Shown: positions 25,044-36,712 of the stretch, piece after piece | Position numbering within the stretch: the stretch's first letter is position 1 | How the letters are laid out: each line of letters begins with the position of its first letter | DNA from: Leptodontidium sp. MPI-SDFR-AT-0119 | Taxonomy: Eukaryota > Ascomycota > Leotiomycetes > Helotiales > Leptodontidiaceae | Reading direction: 5' to 3' | Length of the DNA stretch: 64,000 nt | NCBI GenBank assembly: GCA_020726505.1 | Contig: JAHLEZ010000025.1 | Location: 682,001 to 746,000 of the forward strand | Notes under the pieces: generated by a model | The model's database searches: none | Seen by the model: only the letters and a program-made list of their open reading frames with translations | Told to the model about the DNA's origin: nothing | Made by a program: the position numbers and the translations under genes

Positions 25044-28000
25044 ATGGCGGGCTTGACTGATCAGAGATCGGAGACCCACCTTGACCGATCACACCCTTTT
25101 CAACAAGACGTAGCCTTCGATACGAGACTACAACAAAGTACGGACGAAGAGCAACTCTTGCCACTGATGAGCTTTTCGCCAATGACAATCCCGACCTTGA
25201 CGGCGGCTGTCCAAGATTCTGGGCTGCAATGTGAAGACTGCGACCGGGTGTTCGAAACCAAAGCGAAATACAACAGACATAGAAATCACCACACACGTCC
25301 ATATAAATGCCAAGAGACTGGCTGTCATATGGCGTTTGCCTCACGCAAGGATCTGGAGCGTCACAATAATAGTAAACATGGATCGACGTCTAATTCCGAG
25401 AGATTTTTCTGTCCCGTCAACGACTGCTCTTTCCATCGACATGCAAGTCGCGGGGGTTTCGGAAGGAAAGACCATCTCCTCCGACATATACGGAGAGCAC
25501 ATAGTGCCGAAAACGGACCCGGAGAACAACTGTCGCAAATACCACACTTGATACATGAGAATTTGGACCAAGAAATGATAGATGATGGGGAGCCAAGCCA
25601 GGGTGGTGATGGTATAAGACTAGACAACGATGCAACTATGACAATGGAATGGGAGACTACAACACATTCCAGTGATGGAATTCCGAGTGCTCGAGGAATC
25701 TATGGGGATGTAGGCATTGGAGGGAATACCGGAAGGTCTACTGTTCAGCCCACCGATCTACCCTTACTGGCGAACCAGCCTAAGAGCTACGACAATAGAT
25801 ATTCCAACGTTTTACATCGAGATCAATATACCGTGGGATGGATCTGTGCGTTGGACATTGAGATGACTGCAGCGTCAATGATGTTGGACGAACTGCATGA
25901 CTCTCCACCACAAGATCTGAATGATACAAGCGACTATATATTCGGGCGAATAGGTTCGCACAACATCGTCATTGCGTCTTCTCCAGTTGGCTATAATTAC
26001 ACCAGTTCCGTAGCTCAGGTCGCATCGCAAATGCTATCAACATTTCCGGCATTAAGATTTGGGCTTCTAGTGGGCGTTGGAAGTGGTGTGCCGATAAACG
26101 CACCGAATATGCAATTCGGTGATGTAGTGGTCAGCCAACCTGACAGAAATTCTGGAGGACTCGTGCAGTACGGAGTTGGACAGAGAGGATTGGATACCAA
26201 AATTATTCGCACGGGTTCACTCGATGCACCACCTCAAGTATTGGCCACGGCCCTCGAGGTACTCAGATTAAATCACCAGAAGAGCGTTAACAAATTTACA
26301 GCATACCTCGACCGTATCTGCTCTGTTGATCCGGCGTTTCAAAATCCGGGAAAGGACATGCCTATACTATCCAAGATCGTACGCGCTCACAGTGATAGAA
26401 ATCACAACGAAGGGCACAACACAACAGGCCTGGAGCATCTAGATTCACAAGAGAGGGAACAAGTCATCATCCACTATGGCACGATCGCCTCTGGTTCTCG
26501 ACATGTACGAGACAGCGTGACCGGACAACAATTGGCGGACGACCTTGGTGATGTGTTATGTTTTGAGACGGAATCTGCTGGCTTGATAAACACATTTCCC
26601 TGCGTTGTGATCCGTGGCATTTGTGATTACATAGATTCTGACAACACCGATGTGTTCCAAGCGTATGCTGCAGCCACGGCTGCCGCGTACGCTAAAGAGC
26701 TATTGAATGTTATACCAGTACGAGACGTTGCGAAGAATACCAGTCACGCAGGTGGGACCCAGCTCAACGGTATCGTACTAGATGGGCCTGTCAACTTCTT
26801 GGCCATGTCCGGTCCAAATCGCGACCTTGGGAGCAAAACTCTTCAGGAGCCGGAAAATCTAGCACAAAAACAAACGGACTCACACGAATCTCTCAACAAC
26901 TTGCTTGTTCGGATGCCAGAGCATGTCGACCTCTCTCGAGACCAGCTAGCAATTTTTCAAGAAATCGAGCCGCACATTTTCTCTGACCGCCAGACCCAGA
27001 ACTGTTTACATGATCTCCGGACGACCGATCCTCGCGATGACAAGAAGCGTATTGAGGATACCAAGGGTGGCTTACTGGAGGGCTCATACCGCTGGATCCT
27101 AGAAAATTCCGACTTTCAACAATGGCGCAACGACCAGCGAAGCCGGCTACTATGGATCAAGGGCGATCCTGGCAAGGGTAAGACGATGCTGCTCTGCGGT
27201 ATTACCAACGAGCTAAAGAGATCTATGGCCAAGTCGGTTCTTCTATCGTACTTCTTCTGCCAGGCCACTGACTCACGGATCAACTACGCCACGGCCGTGC
27301 TGCGGGGTCTGATCTATTTACTTGTCGACCAACAGCCATCTCTCATCTCGCATATACGGGCGAAATACGATCAGGCCGGCAAAACGCTCTTCGAGGATGC
27401 GAATGCCTGGGTTGCCTTGTCCGAGATCTTCACTAACATTCTGCGAGATCCACGCTTAGAGAGCACGTATTTGATAATAGATGCGCTCGACGAATGCGTA
27501 GTAGACTTGCCGAAATTGTTAGACTTCATCGTCCAGAGGTCGTCCATATCTACTCGTGTCAAGTGGATCGTCTCTAGCCGTAACTGGCCCGACATCGAGG
27601 AACGACTAGAGGCGGCTGGGCATAAGGTGAGACTGTGCCTCGAGCTGAACCAACGGTCCGTTTCTGCTGCTGTTAGTACTTACATCGAGTACAAGACACG
27701 TCAGCTAGCGGAACGGAAAAAGTACGACGATATGACCCGAGCAGCCGTGCAACAGCATTTGATCTCAAACTCGAATGATACCTTCCTTTGGGTGGCTTTG
27801 GTTTGTGCAAATCTGAAGAATGTACCACGATGGAAGACTCTTGCAAAGTTGAACGAATTTCCACCTGGGCTTGATTCACTTTATCGGCGGATGATGAGTC
27901 AAATCTGTAACTCAGACGATGTAGATCTCTGCAAGCAGATTCTTGCTATCACGTCAATAGTGTATCGACCTATCACATTAACCGAAATTACCTCTTTTGT

Positions 28001-30663
28001 CAAGACGCTCGAGAGTATGGCCGATGACCATGAGTCGTTGGTAGTAATCATTGGACTTTGCGGCTCATTTTTGGCCCTTCGAGAAACCACTGTCTACTTC
28101 GTCCATCAATCAGCAAAGGACTTTCTTCTTAAAGAGGCATCCAATGATATCTTTCCTTCCGGGACAAACGACATACACCGCATCATCTTCTCGCGGTCGC
28201 TACAGGTCATGTCCAGTACATTACGACGTGACATCTACAACCTAAGAGCTCCCGGAATCTCCATCGACCAAGTCAAGCCGCCTGATCCAAATCCACTAGC
28301 CGCAGCTCGATACTCCTGTCTCTATTGGATTGAGCATCTACTCGACTGTATGACTAAAGGGAACACAATGAATGACCTCAAGGACGGTGGCTCGGTCTAC
28401 AGCTTCTTCTGCCAGAGTTTTCTTTACTGGCTTGAGGCGCTGAGCCTAATGAGAAACCTTTCAGATGGTATACTTATGATTAGGAAGCTCGAGAATTGGC
28501 TTCAGGTAAATCCTTTTACTTTATTCAGCTATTATATCAAATAGACTTATTAACTTGAACAAGGCCGATGAGAGTCCCGACCTACTTGCATTTGTACATG
28601 ATGCAAAGAGGTTTGCCTTGTATAACCGATCAATTATTGAACAGGCACCTCTCCAAGCATATTGTTCGGCTCTTGTCTTCGCCCCAGAGAAGAGCATTGT
28701 TCGAGAAACGTTCGAGGGATGTATCCCGTCTTGGATCCAGAGAAAGCCTAGAGTGGAAACACATTGGAGTGCGATGCTTCAAGTACTCGAGGGCCATACT
28801 AGTAGCGTCACCTCCGTGGCCTTCTCTCCCGACGGCAAGCAGATCGTGTCGGGGTCTTGGGATAGGACGGTCCGGCGCTGGGACGCGGCTACGGGCCAGC
28901 AGCTGCTGCCCCCCCTCGAGGGCCATAATAACGGGGTCAGCTCCGTAGCCTTCTCTCCCGACAGCAAGCAGGTCGTGTCCGGCTCTGGCGACAAGACGGT
29001 GCGGCTCTGGGACGCGGCCACGGGAGCGGCGCTGCAGACGCTCGAGGGCCACTCGGGCTCGGTCTATTCGGTCGCCTTCTCACCTGACGGCAAGCAGGTC
29101 GTGTCTGGGTCTGGCGACGAGACGGTGCGCCTCTGGGACGCCGCAACAGGCGCGCTGCTGCAGAGGCTTAAGGGCCACTCGAACTCGGTCACTTCGGTCG
29201 CCTTCTCACCTGACGGCAAGCAGGTCGTGTCTGGGTCTTACGACGAGACGGTGCGGCTCTGGGACGCCGCAACAGGCGCGCTGCTGCAGACGCTTGAGGG
29301 CCACTCGAATTCGGTCGACTCAGTCGCCTTCTCTCCCGACGGCACGCAGGTCGTCTCGGGCTCTCGCGACCACACAGTGCGGCTCTGGGACGCTGCAACT
29401 AGAGCGCCGCTGCAGATGCTCGAGGGCCACTCGAGCTCGGTCGATTCGGTCGCCTTCTCACCTGACGGTAAGCAGGTCGTGTCTGGGTCTAGCGACGAGA
29501 CGGTGCGGCTCTGGGACGCCGCGACAGGTGCGCCGCTGCAGAGGCTCGAGGGCCACTCGAGCTTGGTCGATTCGGTCGCCTTCTCACCTGACGGCAAGCA
29601 GGTCGTGTCTGGGTCTGGCGACGAGACGGTGCGGCTCTGGGACGCCGCGACAGGCGCGCCGCTGCAGATGCTCGAGGGCCACTCGAGCTCGGTCAGTTTG
29701 ATCGCCTTCTCACCCGACGGCAAGCAGGTCGTGTCTGGGTCTGGCGACGAGACGGTGCGGCTCTGGGACGCCATGACAGGCGCGCCGCTGCAGAGGCTCG
29801 AGGGCCACTCGAGCTCGGTCAGTTTGATCGCCTTCTCACCCGACGGCAAGCAGGTCGTGTCTGGGTCTGGCGACGAGACGGTGCGGCTCTGGGACGCCAT
29901 GACCGGCGCGCCGCTGCAGACGCTCGAGGGCCACTCGGGCTCGGTCTATTCGGTCGCCTTCTCACCTGACGGTAAGCAGGTCGTGTCTGGGTCTGGCGAC
30001 AAGACGGTGCGGCTCTGGGACACCGCGACCGGCGCGCCGCTGCAGACGCTCGAGGGCCACTCGGGCTCGGTCTATTCGGTCGCCTTCTCACCTGACGGTA
30101 AGCAGGTCGTGTCTGGGTCTGGCGACGAGACGGTGCGGCTCTGGGACACCGCGACCGGCGCGCCGCTGCAGACGCTCGAGGGCCACTCGGACTGGGTCAG
30201 TTCGGTCGCCTTCTCACCTGACGGCAAGCAGGTCGTTTCTGGGTCTGACGACAAGACGGTGCGGCTCTGGGACACCGCGACAGGCGCGCCGCTGCAGACG
30301 CTCGAGGGCCACTCGCGCTCCGTCAGTTCGGTCGCCTTCTCACCTGATGGTAAGCAGGTCGTGTCTGGGTCTGGCGACGAGACGGTGCGGCTCTGGGACA
30401 CCGCGACAGGCGCGCCGCTGCAGACGCTCGAGGGCCACTCGCGCTCGGTCGATTCGGTCGCCTTCTCACCTGACGGCAAGCTACTTCCAACTTTACGCGT
30501 GTCAAGTCAGTGGATAGCTGATGGCACTGCGAACATTCTCTGGCTACCTTCTGAGTACCGACCCACATGTGAAGCTGTTTGGGATAAAACTCTCGTTCTA
30601 GGACATTCGTCAGGGAGGATTTCATTACTTCAGTTTAAACAAGGGCTAAAGTTTATGAGATAG
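25044..30663 (+). CDS. NLR-type protein: C2H2 x3 - PNP_UDP - NACHT - WD40 array
   Basis: Two exons, 25044-28505 and 28564-30663 (58-bp phase-0 intron), give about 1853 residues. Three C2H2 fingers (about 63-153) begin CEDCDRVF, CQETGCHMAF and CPVNDCSF. A nucleoside-phosphorylase-like domain follows (about 262-555; GVGSGVP at 344, FETESAG and GICDYIDS at 507-532). The NACHT ATPase has Walker A GDPGKGKT (707-714) and Walker B LIIDALDE (810-817). The second exon carries 13 full WD40 units and a partial one. By family analogy it is a cytoplasmic recognition receptor: WD40 senses, NACHT oligomerises, PNP is the effector. The ligand is unknown. NACHT and the intron position match the HET-NACHT-WD40 gene at 58629, so the two are paralogues with different effector ends. 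N-terminal C2H2 fingers on such a receptor are unusual. Confidence 0.88.
28786..30480 (+). repeat. WD40 coding array: 13 full units plus one partial
   Basis: Unit 1 is 129 bp, units 2-13 are 126 bp with no indels, and unit 14 is partial. Consensus blocks are LEGHS..SV, FSPDGKQVVSGS.D.TVRLWD. Variation is concentrated in the residues after LEGH and either side of the second Asp (SGS-x-D-x). Units 8 and 9 are almost identical, as are 10 and 11, which points to very recent duplication or conversion. Long antisense open frames here are mirror images of the repeat, not genes. Confidence 0.95.
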
Positions 30664-30834
30664 AACTAGTATAAGTTAATTAATACTTTATACTGATTTA
30701 CACAATATCTCTTTTTCTTTTCATCTCTATTTCATTGAGGGTTCGAGGGGAGTGGGTCACTATAGAGCAATTCATAATTGCCACTCGCTCTTTAGAACCT
30801 TCTAGAATAAGTTTGAAAGTGACCACTATCTTTG

Positions 30835-32192
30835 TTATTCTATCAACCGTCCTATCAATGTCAGGTCTGCAGGAGGCTTCATGATCGTGCCCATACCCTT
30901 GAGCACCTTTGTGGCCAAGCAATCTCCGTCCTGGAAGTCAACTGTCTTCTCATGATACTTCACGGACGTCTGAAGTATGCCCGACATGATCGTTATAGCA
31001 TCCCCATTCCGGTACAAGTCCTCCATCTCTTTGGAAACCGTCGTATATTCCTTCTGCGAAGATGCGATCGAGGGTAGTCTTATCGTAGGATCCTGCGAAG
31101 CATTGCAATAGGCTGATACTGCTAGTGCTAGATGATCTGGTATGTCAAGTGAAGTCTGCTGAGACTTATGGCTATCCTTTGGGCTATACGTGCTATCGGT
31201 GTGGTTGGTTGTACCCACTGGGTGTGTGTAGGCGGCAGGGAGGCACGCTTGAGTGAAGCCTTCACGCTGTGTATCTGCCTCGGGCGATGAACCTAAGCTG
31301 AAGGAGCTGGATGGTCCTGTTACAGGTTCTGATGGAGTGGCTAGTTCATCAGCAGAGACGGCAGGACAAGCCCTTCCATCAGTTGGGGAAGTGTCCGGAG
31401 CTGGTGACACATGCTGTGGATTCTCCTCTATCGTACCGACTGGGCTCCTAGCTGGCAGATGGCTGTTAACAATAGCCATGTGATTATTCAGTTGTGTGGA
31501 ATGCTCTTCGGGCTTAACAGACTCGGGGGTTGAGAGGATTCCTTCTGGACTGGAGAGGCCTTGAGATGCGGTGGCATTCTGGTTGAGGTTGTCGGAGAGT
31601 CTGAGCGAGTCGATATCCTGCGAGGAATGACGAGATCGGCGTCGTTGTCTTGAAGAGCCTCTGTTGGCTCTGCGCGAGCTCCGTCCCACCATTCCCGCGT
31701 AGCTCCCGGGCCGAGGACGTTTCTCAGGTTGTTCGGGAGTTTGTGGGGGTGTATCGACATCAGGCGTGATAGGAACGGAGGGGACGTCGTCGAGGATGAT
31801 GATAGGATCAGAGGGCGCATCTCCTTCACGGCGCACCTCGACTCGGAGATAGCGGACAAGAGCCAAGTTAGTAATTTGTTTATTGTGGGATTCATACGAG
31901 ACTTACATGCTTGGAAGATGCTGTCGATCTGCTGTTCGGACGGTCTGGAGACTTCTTCGATAGCAGATCTTTCCACAGAGACCTCGCACAACTGGTCTTG
32001 CTCATCTAAGGATACCCAACAGCCCAAAAACACACGATTAGAACCTGTCATGTTAAAGTATTGCCGGACAGATCGAGCGCTGTCGTGGATGTTACAATGA
32101 GTTGAAGCGGGATACGAGCATACGCAGTCGATTTTCCAAACATTGTTTGGAAATGCTGAGTCAGCGGAAGCAACGACCCCACACCCAACCAA
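30835..32192 (-). CDS. Uncharacterised Ser/Pro-rich protein, two exons, start uncertain
   Basis: Exon 1 ends at 31907 and exon 2 runs 31841-30835, with a 65-bp intron that has a GTAAGT donor, an ACTAAC branch site and CGAG acceptor; the phases match. The N-terminal part reads SARSVRQYFNMTGSN and LGCWVSLDEQDQLCEVSVE. The middle is low-complexity Ser/Pro/Arg (RRANRGSSRQRRRSRHSS). The last 100 residues look folded (LPSIASSQKEYTTVSKEMED, then a Leu/Val-rich tail). No known domain is recognised. The frame is open back to 32192 but begins with a non-ATG codon there; the first in-frame ATG is in FNMTGSN. It converges on the NLR gene, with stops about 170 bp apart. Confidence 0.55.
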
Positions 32193-32598
32193 GTGGCGTG
32201 ATTAGCGCGCGACAAGATGGCCAAGAATACTCTATTTTTAACCTGCCATCGGCGGTATCTTCGAACCAGGGTGCACAGCCAAAAGTGTCTGGAAATAGAC
32301 TCCGCTAAAAATAAGTAATTCAGGCCTTAACCATCAATCTAGATAATTTACATGACATATCGCGCGAGGAAACAAATAGAAAGTTGCAGGTTCCCGGTGC
32401 TTCTCAATAATCTAAACGAGCTTACATGACATCTGAGCACGTGCGTGATCCACGTACAGTGTCATCCCGTGACACCCCCAGATATATCTGCCCGATAATC
32501 TGCCTAGATTGGTTACGATTCCTCACTTCTGATGCATGTCGCTTTTTACAATATCATCGGACGTGATCAAGCCATGGAAAAGCTTAGGGTAACGTAAG

Positions 32599-33078
32599 TT
32601 GGATTACTTCGCTCAGAACGACTACTTCGAGGACGAATCTAGCGATGGTCGTTTCCTTTCTAGGTCTGGGCAGTCTTACATGTCTGGCTCTGAAAGTCGC
32701 CGAACGGCAGCATCTTTTGCGAGCAAGGATAAAATCTCGTGGCCAGAGCTCAGGGAGGTCAGGCTTAGAGTTAATGCGCACTGGAGTGCAGCCCTCCAGA
32801 CGCTCGAGGGTCATACTAACTTGGTCTCCTCCGTGGCCTTCTCCCCCAACGGCAAGCAGGTCGTGTCGGGCTCGGCGGACGAGACGGTACGGCTCTGGGA
32901 TGCGGCGACCGGAGCCTGGCAGCAGACGCTCGAGGGCCATACTGGCTTAATTATGTCCGTGGCCTTCTCCCCCGACGGCAAGCAGGTCGTGTCGGGCTCG
33001 TCGGACGAGACGGTACGGCTCTGGGACGCGGCTACCAGAAAAGCGTTAAGACGCTCAAGGGCCAATCATACCACTTAA
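32599..33078 (+). pseudogene. Relict WD40 fragment of an NLR gene
   Basis: The frame contains NAHWSAALQTLEGHT, the same lead-in (THWSAMLQ.LEGHT) as the WD40 exons of both NLR genes, followed by two full WD40 units (FSPNGKQVVSGSADETVRLW; FSPDGKQVVSGSSDETVRLW). A frameshift at the start of the third unit (about 33030) leads to a stop. In the shifted frame KTLKG is still visible before similarity ends. There is no NACHT or effector part. It is probably the stub of a third NLR gene; a short expressed WD40 protein is less likely. The nearest ATG is at 32680. Confidence 0.75.
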
Positions 33079-33956
33079 AAAGCCTAGCAAAGAGCAAAAC
33101 ATACCCTTGGATCGTTTTGAACTGACGGCATCAGTATCTTCCAAAAGAATAACGCAGCGACTGAACGCAGAAAGACGGAGACTGGAGTCTGAGATGACGT
33201 CGGAAGCGGCCAAATGTCCTTTCATTCCTTGAACAACGACTCCAGTAGTCGGCGCTAAGCTGGTCGGGTTACAATCAAGATTATCTCGGGCTGAGCATGG
33301 TGGATTTCGTTGTGGCACAGTCGATCCTCCCTAAGATTGACAGCTATGGCTAGCTGAAATTGGCCCGTAGTTAAGTTTTTAATGTACTGGCCAAGGAGGC
33401 AGGTGGGCTACGTGTCATCGAGCTTAGGTGGGCTACGGATTGTAAATTGCTTTAGGAGCGTATGGAAGGTCAACAAAAAGGAGTTTGGGTGATGGTTTAC
33501 ACTTTGTACGGGCTTTGGGACAAATAAATAGCTAAGTAACTATAATGAATATATGAATAAAGGAGAGAAATTAGCAAAAACCAGTCTATTTGGTTAACAA
33601 TCGCAATACATTATTGACTGATATTTGAAATCCTTATACAAATATCAGACGTTTGCGTTCCCAATTTCTAGAAGCCGCAACCACCCCCATTTCAACGAAA
33701 GCTCTCCCCAAGCAATACCTGGCAGTGGCACAAAAGCTAGAGGAACGAACCCGAGACGTCGGTCCCCACGCAAATGCAGTGGTGCGGCACAACCGCAAGG
33801 TGTACAAAAGACCCGCAACGGCAATCGAAGGCAGACTCAGGGGCTCATGGGAGCTGCACTGACGACAAACCGTAAGCAAGGTCTTCTCCGCCTACTTACG
33901 CACCTCAATCCGAGTGAGGTCTAAGAGGTTAACTGAGCCTTACGACTTCTAAATTT
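33079..33956. other. Intergenic, nothing recognised
   Basis: Short frames at 33055-33318 and 33625-33924 overlap on opposite strands and have no recognisable domain. The left part is the 3' flank of the WD40 relict. Confidence 0.4.
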
Positions 33957-35240
33957 CTACACGGATAATACCCTTCTTCTCATCTCGAACGCTCCTTCCA
34001 CTACCCGAAGAAAAGCCCTATTCTCTCCATACCGCCTCCGCAAATTTTTCAATGCAACCGGTGCGACTTCTAACCCAACGAAAAGGAGAACGCTCGCAAT
34101 CAGGGGATATATCTGATCATCCTCCTTGATAGACTGTGGAGCACAAGGCATAAAGAAACATGACTCGGAAATCCAGGCATTGCGATTCCTACGGAAATAT
34201 GCCTCCCAGATATAGGACCCTACGACAGTACCCACGAAAGACATCCACACAAGAGGTAGTAGGAACGGAATGCAGAGAACAAACACACCCAGGGAGGCGA
34301 CTCCGCACCAAAGCCCTATGTCCATTTGAAGCCAGAATCCAAGGATGAATAAAATCCACAACGAGCCAATACCAGCCATGATGGCGATCGGGAACAGAAA
34401 TAAATTCCTTTCGGACCTCATTATAAAGATGTCTGTCCATGATCCAGATACAACCGATATTATAGGTGGTTGTGAGAGCAAAATGGGCGTGAAGGAAGCG
34501 ATGACAAAATATATGTCGTGGGAAGTATCGTCCATGCCCCGCCAATAGAGTGCTGGAAGTTTTCCGAAAGCAGCCTGGCTACCACCGAAAGAACAAAATA
34601 GGTACATGGATGAGAGAATCGCAATCCATGGCAAGACCAGTCCAAAGATGAGAGTCGCCATCCGTTTCCTCTTGCATTTCGAGTACTCGAACACAGCGGA
34701 TGTGGCGGGGATTTGAAACAGCACATGGAAGCTGCCCCAGAAGAGAACGGTAAAGGCAGCTCCGAACTGACCCATATGCTTATTGATTTCCGCGCGGTCA
34801 TCTGAAGTTGAAATGGAGCGCAGTTTGTAGACAGTTCTGAAGACGTCGACGGCAGACCAGTTGATACCGAAGAGGAAGACCCAGGTATTTACATCAATCT
34901 TTTTTTCTGAGCGTGTGATGATGCGCCACCAGGCTGCCACGCCTGTGATGAACCACGCCGACCATGCACCAGGTCCGTAGATGCCGCTGACATTTTCGAT
35001 TCCAAGGGGATCAGGTGGTGAGGTGGTGACATTGAGGTAAAGCGGCGTTAGTGTTTCGCTTGTCGATGTCGAAATTGTTCGCGTAGCCTGAACCTGAAGG
35101 TCATCGATATTGGTAGTTACTATTGGTCCTGAAATCCCGGAAAGAGTTGAAGTTGGGAAAGAAGATGTCGGAACTGCGATGCATCCAACAACGACGATGA
35201 AGAAAAATGTTGCGCCAAGCTGGAGGAAACGTCCGGACAT
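33957..35240 (-). CDS. Multi-span membrane protein, uncharacterised
   Basis: A single exon of 427 residues from ATG 35240. The frame is open further upstream, but that part overlaps LINE sequence, so I prefer this ATG; it is followed directly by a hydrophobic leader (FLQLGATFFFIVVVGCIAV). A Ser/Thr-rich loop with NVT/NVS-type glycosylation sites follows (LYLNVTTSP, ENVSGIYGPG). Then come about eight hydrophobic segments, including FGLVLPWIAILSSMYLFC, IAIMAGIGSLWILFILGFWL and GVFVLCIPFLLPLVWMSFVG, and a short basic C-terminus (RRRYGENRAF). The topology suggests a plasma- or endomembrane protein with a lumenal N-terminal loop. I cannot assign a transporter or receptor family. Confidence 0.65.
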   Translation of the reverse strand: MSGRFLQLGATFFFIVVVGCIAVPTSSFPTSTLSGISGPIVTTNIDDLQVQATRTISTSTSETLTPLYLNVTTSPPDPLGIENVSGIYGPGAWSAWFITGVAAWWRIITRSEKKIDVNTWVFLFGINWSAVDVFRTVYKLRSISTSDDRAEINKHMGQFGAAFTVLFWGSFHVLFQIPATSAVFEYSKCKRKRMATLIFGLVLPWIAILSSMYLFCSFGGSQAAFGKLPALYWRGMDDTSHDIYFVIASFTPILLSQPPIISVVSGSWTDIFIMRSERNLFLFPIAIMAGIGSLWILFILGFWLQMDIGLWCGVASLGVFVLCIPFLLPLVWMSFVGTVVGSYIWEAYFRRNRNAWISESCFFMPCAPQSIKEDDQIYPLIASVLLFVGLEVAPVALKNLRRRYGENRAFLRVVEGAFEMRRRVLSV

Positions 35241-35290
35241 TATCTCACTCCTGGCCAGGAATAATCCTGGATCAGAAATAAGTTCAAGGT

Positions 35291-36479
35291 TTGAGTCCTG
35301 AAAAAGGATATATCCTGCGCATCGGTGTTGGGGAGGCTGAGCTGCCAAGACTTGGAGGCTGTGCAACACATTGCGACCCGTTGGCAAATTCTGGAGATGA
35401 AGTGGCAGAGGCACTTGCAGACATAGCGATGGAGCAGCTGGAAATCATCAATCCATACACGTTGGCACCGTGGGAGAAAAGGGTACAAACTATTACCGAC
35501 GAATTAGCATCGAGACAACTAGGCACGGATGGGGCGGTACGTATCGCCGTGAGTAGTTCTGCACGAAATGGAGTAGTCGGAATAGGTGGCGTGATTGAAT
35601 TACATCAGTCGACACGCAGTAACCCAAGAGATGAGATCTCGTCCTTCTCCTTTACTCTGGGTAGGAGAGAAGAACAAAACCCGTACTCCGGAGAGCTAGC
35701 AGCGATGGCTAATGCACTGAGCAAACTAACACAGCTCAGATTCCGTCGAATTGCGTTGATGACAAGAAACAAAGCGGCTGTATTTACACTTAGGAAGCCT
35801 CGACAACAGTCCGGACAAGAGCACATCAGCCGCATCTATAGGGCAATAAGAGCCTTAAGAAGAGATGGAAACACGGTAACAATCTTATGGCTCCCATCAA
35901 GTGAGGAAAACGAACTCATGAAGCTTGCCAAGGAGAAGGCAAAGGAAGCAACAAGACAGGGTACCACCCCGCAAGACACAGCTCCCCAGGATGCGATCGA
36001 CGACTCTCAATATAGCGCGAGCTAAGTACAACACCACTAGGGGGTTACCGGAAAACATTGGAAAATATTCTAAAAGAATTGACACAGCATTGCCTGGCAA
36101 ACACACACGACAGCTCTACGACCGACTGTCATGGAAGGAAGCTAATGTGCTTGCACAACTTAGGACAGGCATGGCAAGACTGAACGTTTACCTCCACAGA
36201 ATCAAAGCTACGTCGACAGATCAGTGCGAATGTGGACAAGCGCGTGAGACAGTAGACCACTTCCTCTTCCGGTGCAGAAGGTGGACAGCGCATCGTGCCG
36301 AGATGCTACAATGCACAGATACAGGCAGAGGGAATATATCTTTCTACTTGGGCGGAAAGACTCCAACAGATGACAAGAACTGGGCACCGAATATGAACGC
36401 TGTTCGAGCAACGATAGGGTTCGCAATAGCCACCGGCCGACTTGATACGAACCAACTGCAGATAAACCAGGACACCTAA
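35291..36479 (+). mobile_element. 5'-truncated LINE remnant (RNase H and C-terminal zinc knuckle)
   Basis: Two overlapping frames (35291-36025 and 35925-36479) give the C-terminus of a fungal non-LTR retrotransposon ORF2, broken by a frameshift near 35950-36010. The first contains an RNase H core (RIAVSSSARNGVVGIGGVI, REEQNPYSGELAAMANAL, KPRQQSGQEHISRIYRAIRA). The second holds LPGKHTRQLYDRLSWKE, AQLRTGMARLNVYLHRI and the knuckle CECGQARETVDHFLFRC. No RT or endonuclease is present. It abuts the 5' end of the membrane-protein gene on the opposite strand. It is a different copy or subfamily from the remnant at 23.6-24.6 kb and less decayed. Confidence 0.85.
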
Positions 36480-36712
36480 TCCACTACACCCGACTTCACC
36501 TACTATCACCTCGTGCCACAGACAGCAGGCACCGCTTCAGTTGCCGAAGATAGGATGCTGAACACTTGGAGAATTGCCTTCAAGCTAGCCTACTAACAAT
36601 ACTACTAACCCACGAGAATCCGCAAGAAATAGGAAAGAAGAGGAAACATAGGCTAGAAATGAACTCTGTATGGGCTCGAAGGAGACTAGGGCAATTCTTG
36701 GGAAATGTATTA
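36480..36712. other. 3' flank of LINE remnant
   Basis: No gene is supported. The segment lies between the LINE stop and the left end of the MITE. Confidence 0.4.

Noticed and set aside
25044..28505. Possibility that the receptor is two genes (C2H2 protein and PNP-NACHT)
   Set aside because: The frame is continuous with no stop between the domains, and I saw no obvious internal promoter or alternative start; kept as one gene pending transcript data.
28630..30625. Long minus-strand frames with repeated ASQSRTVSSPDPDTTCLPSG-type sequence
   Set aside because: They are mirror images of the periodic WD40 coding units; the same occurs at 61143-62648.
33625..33924. Plus-strand frames with basic residues, possibly LINE-like
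   Set aside because: No RNase H or zinc-knuckle motif could be found, so I could not tie it to the LINE next door.
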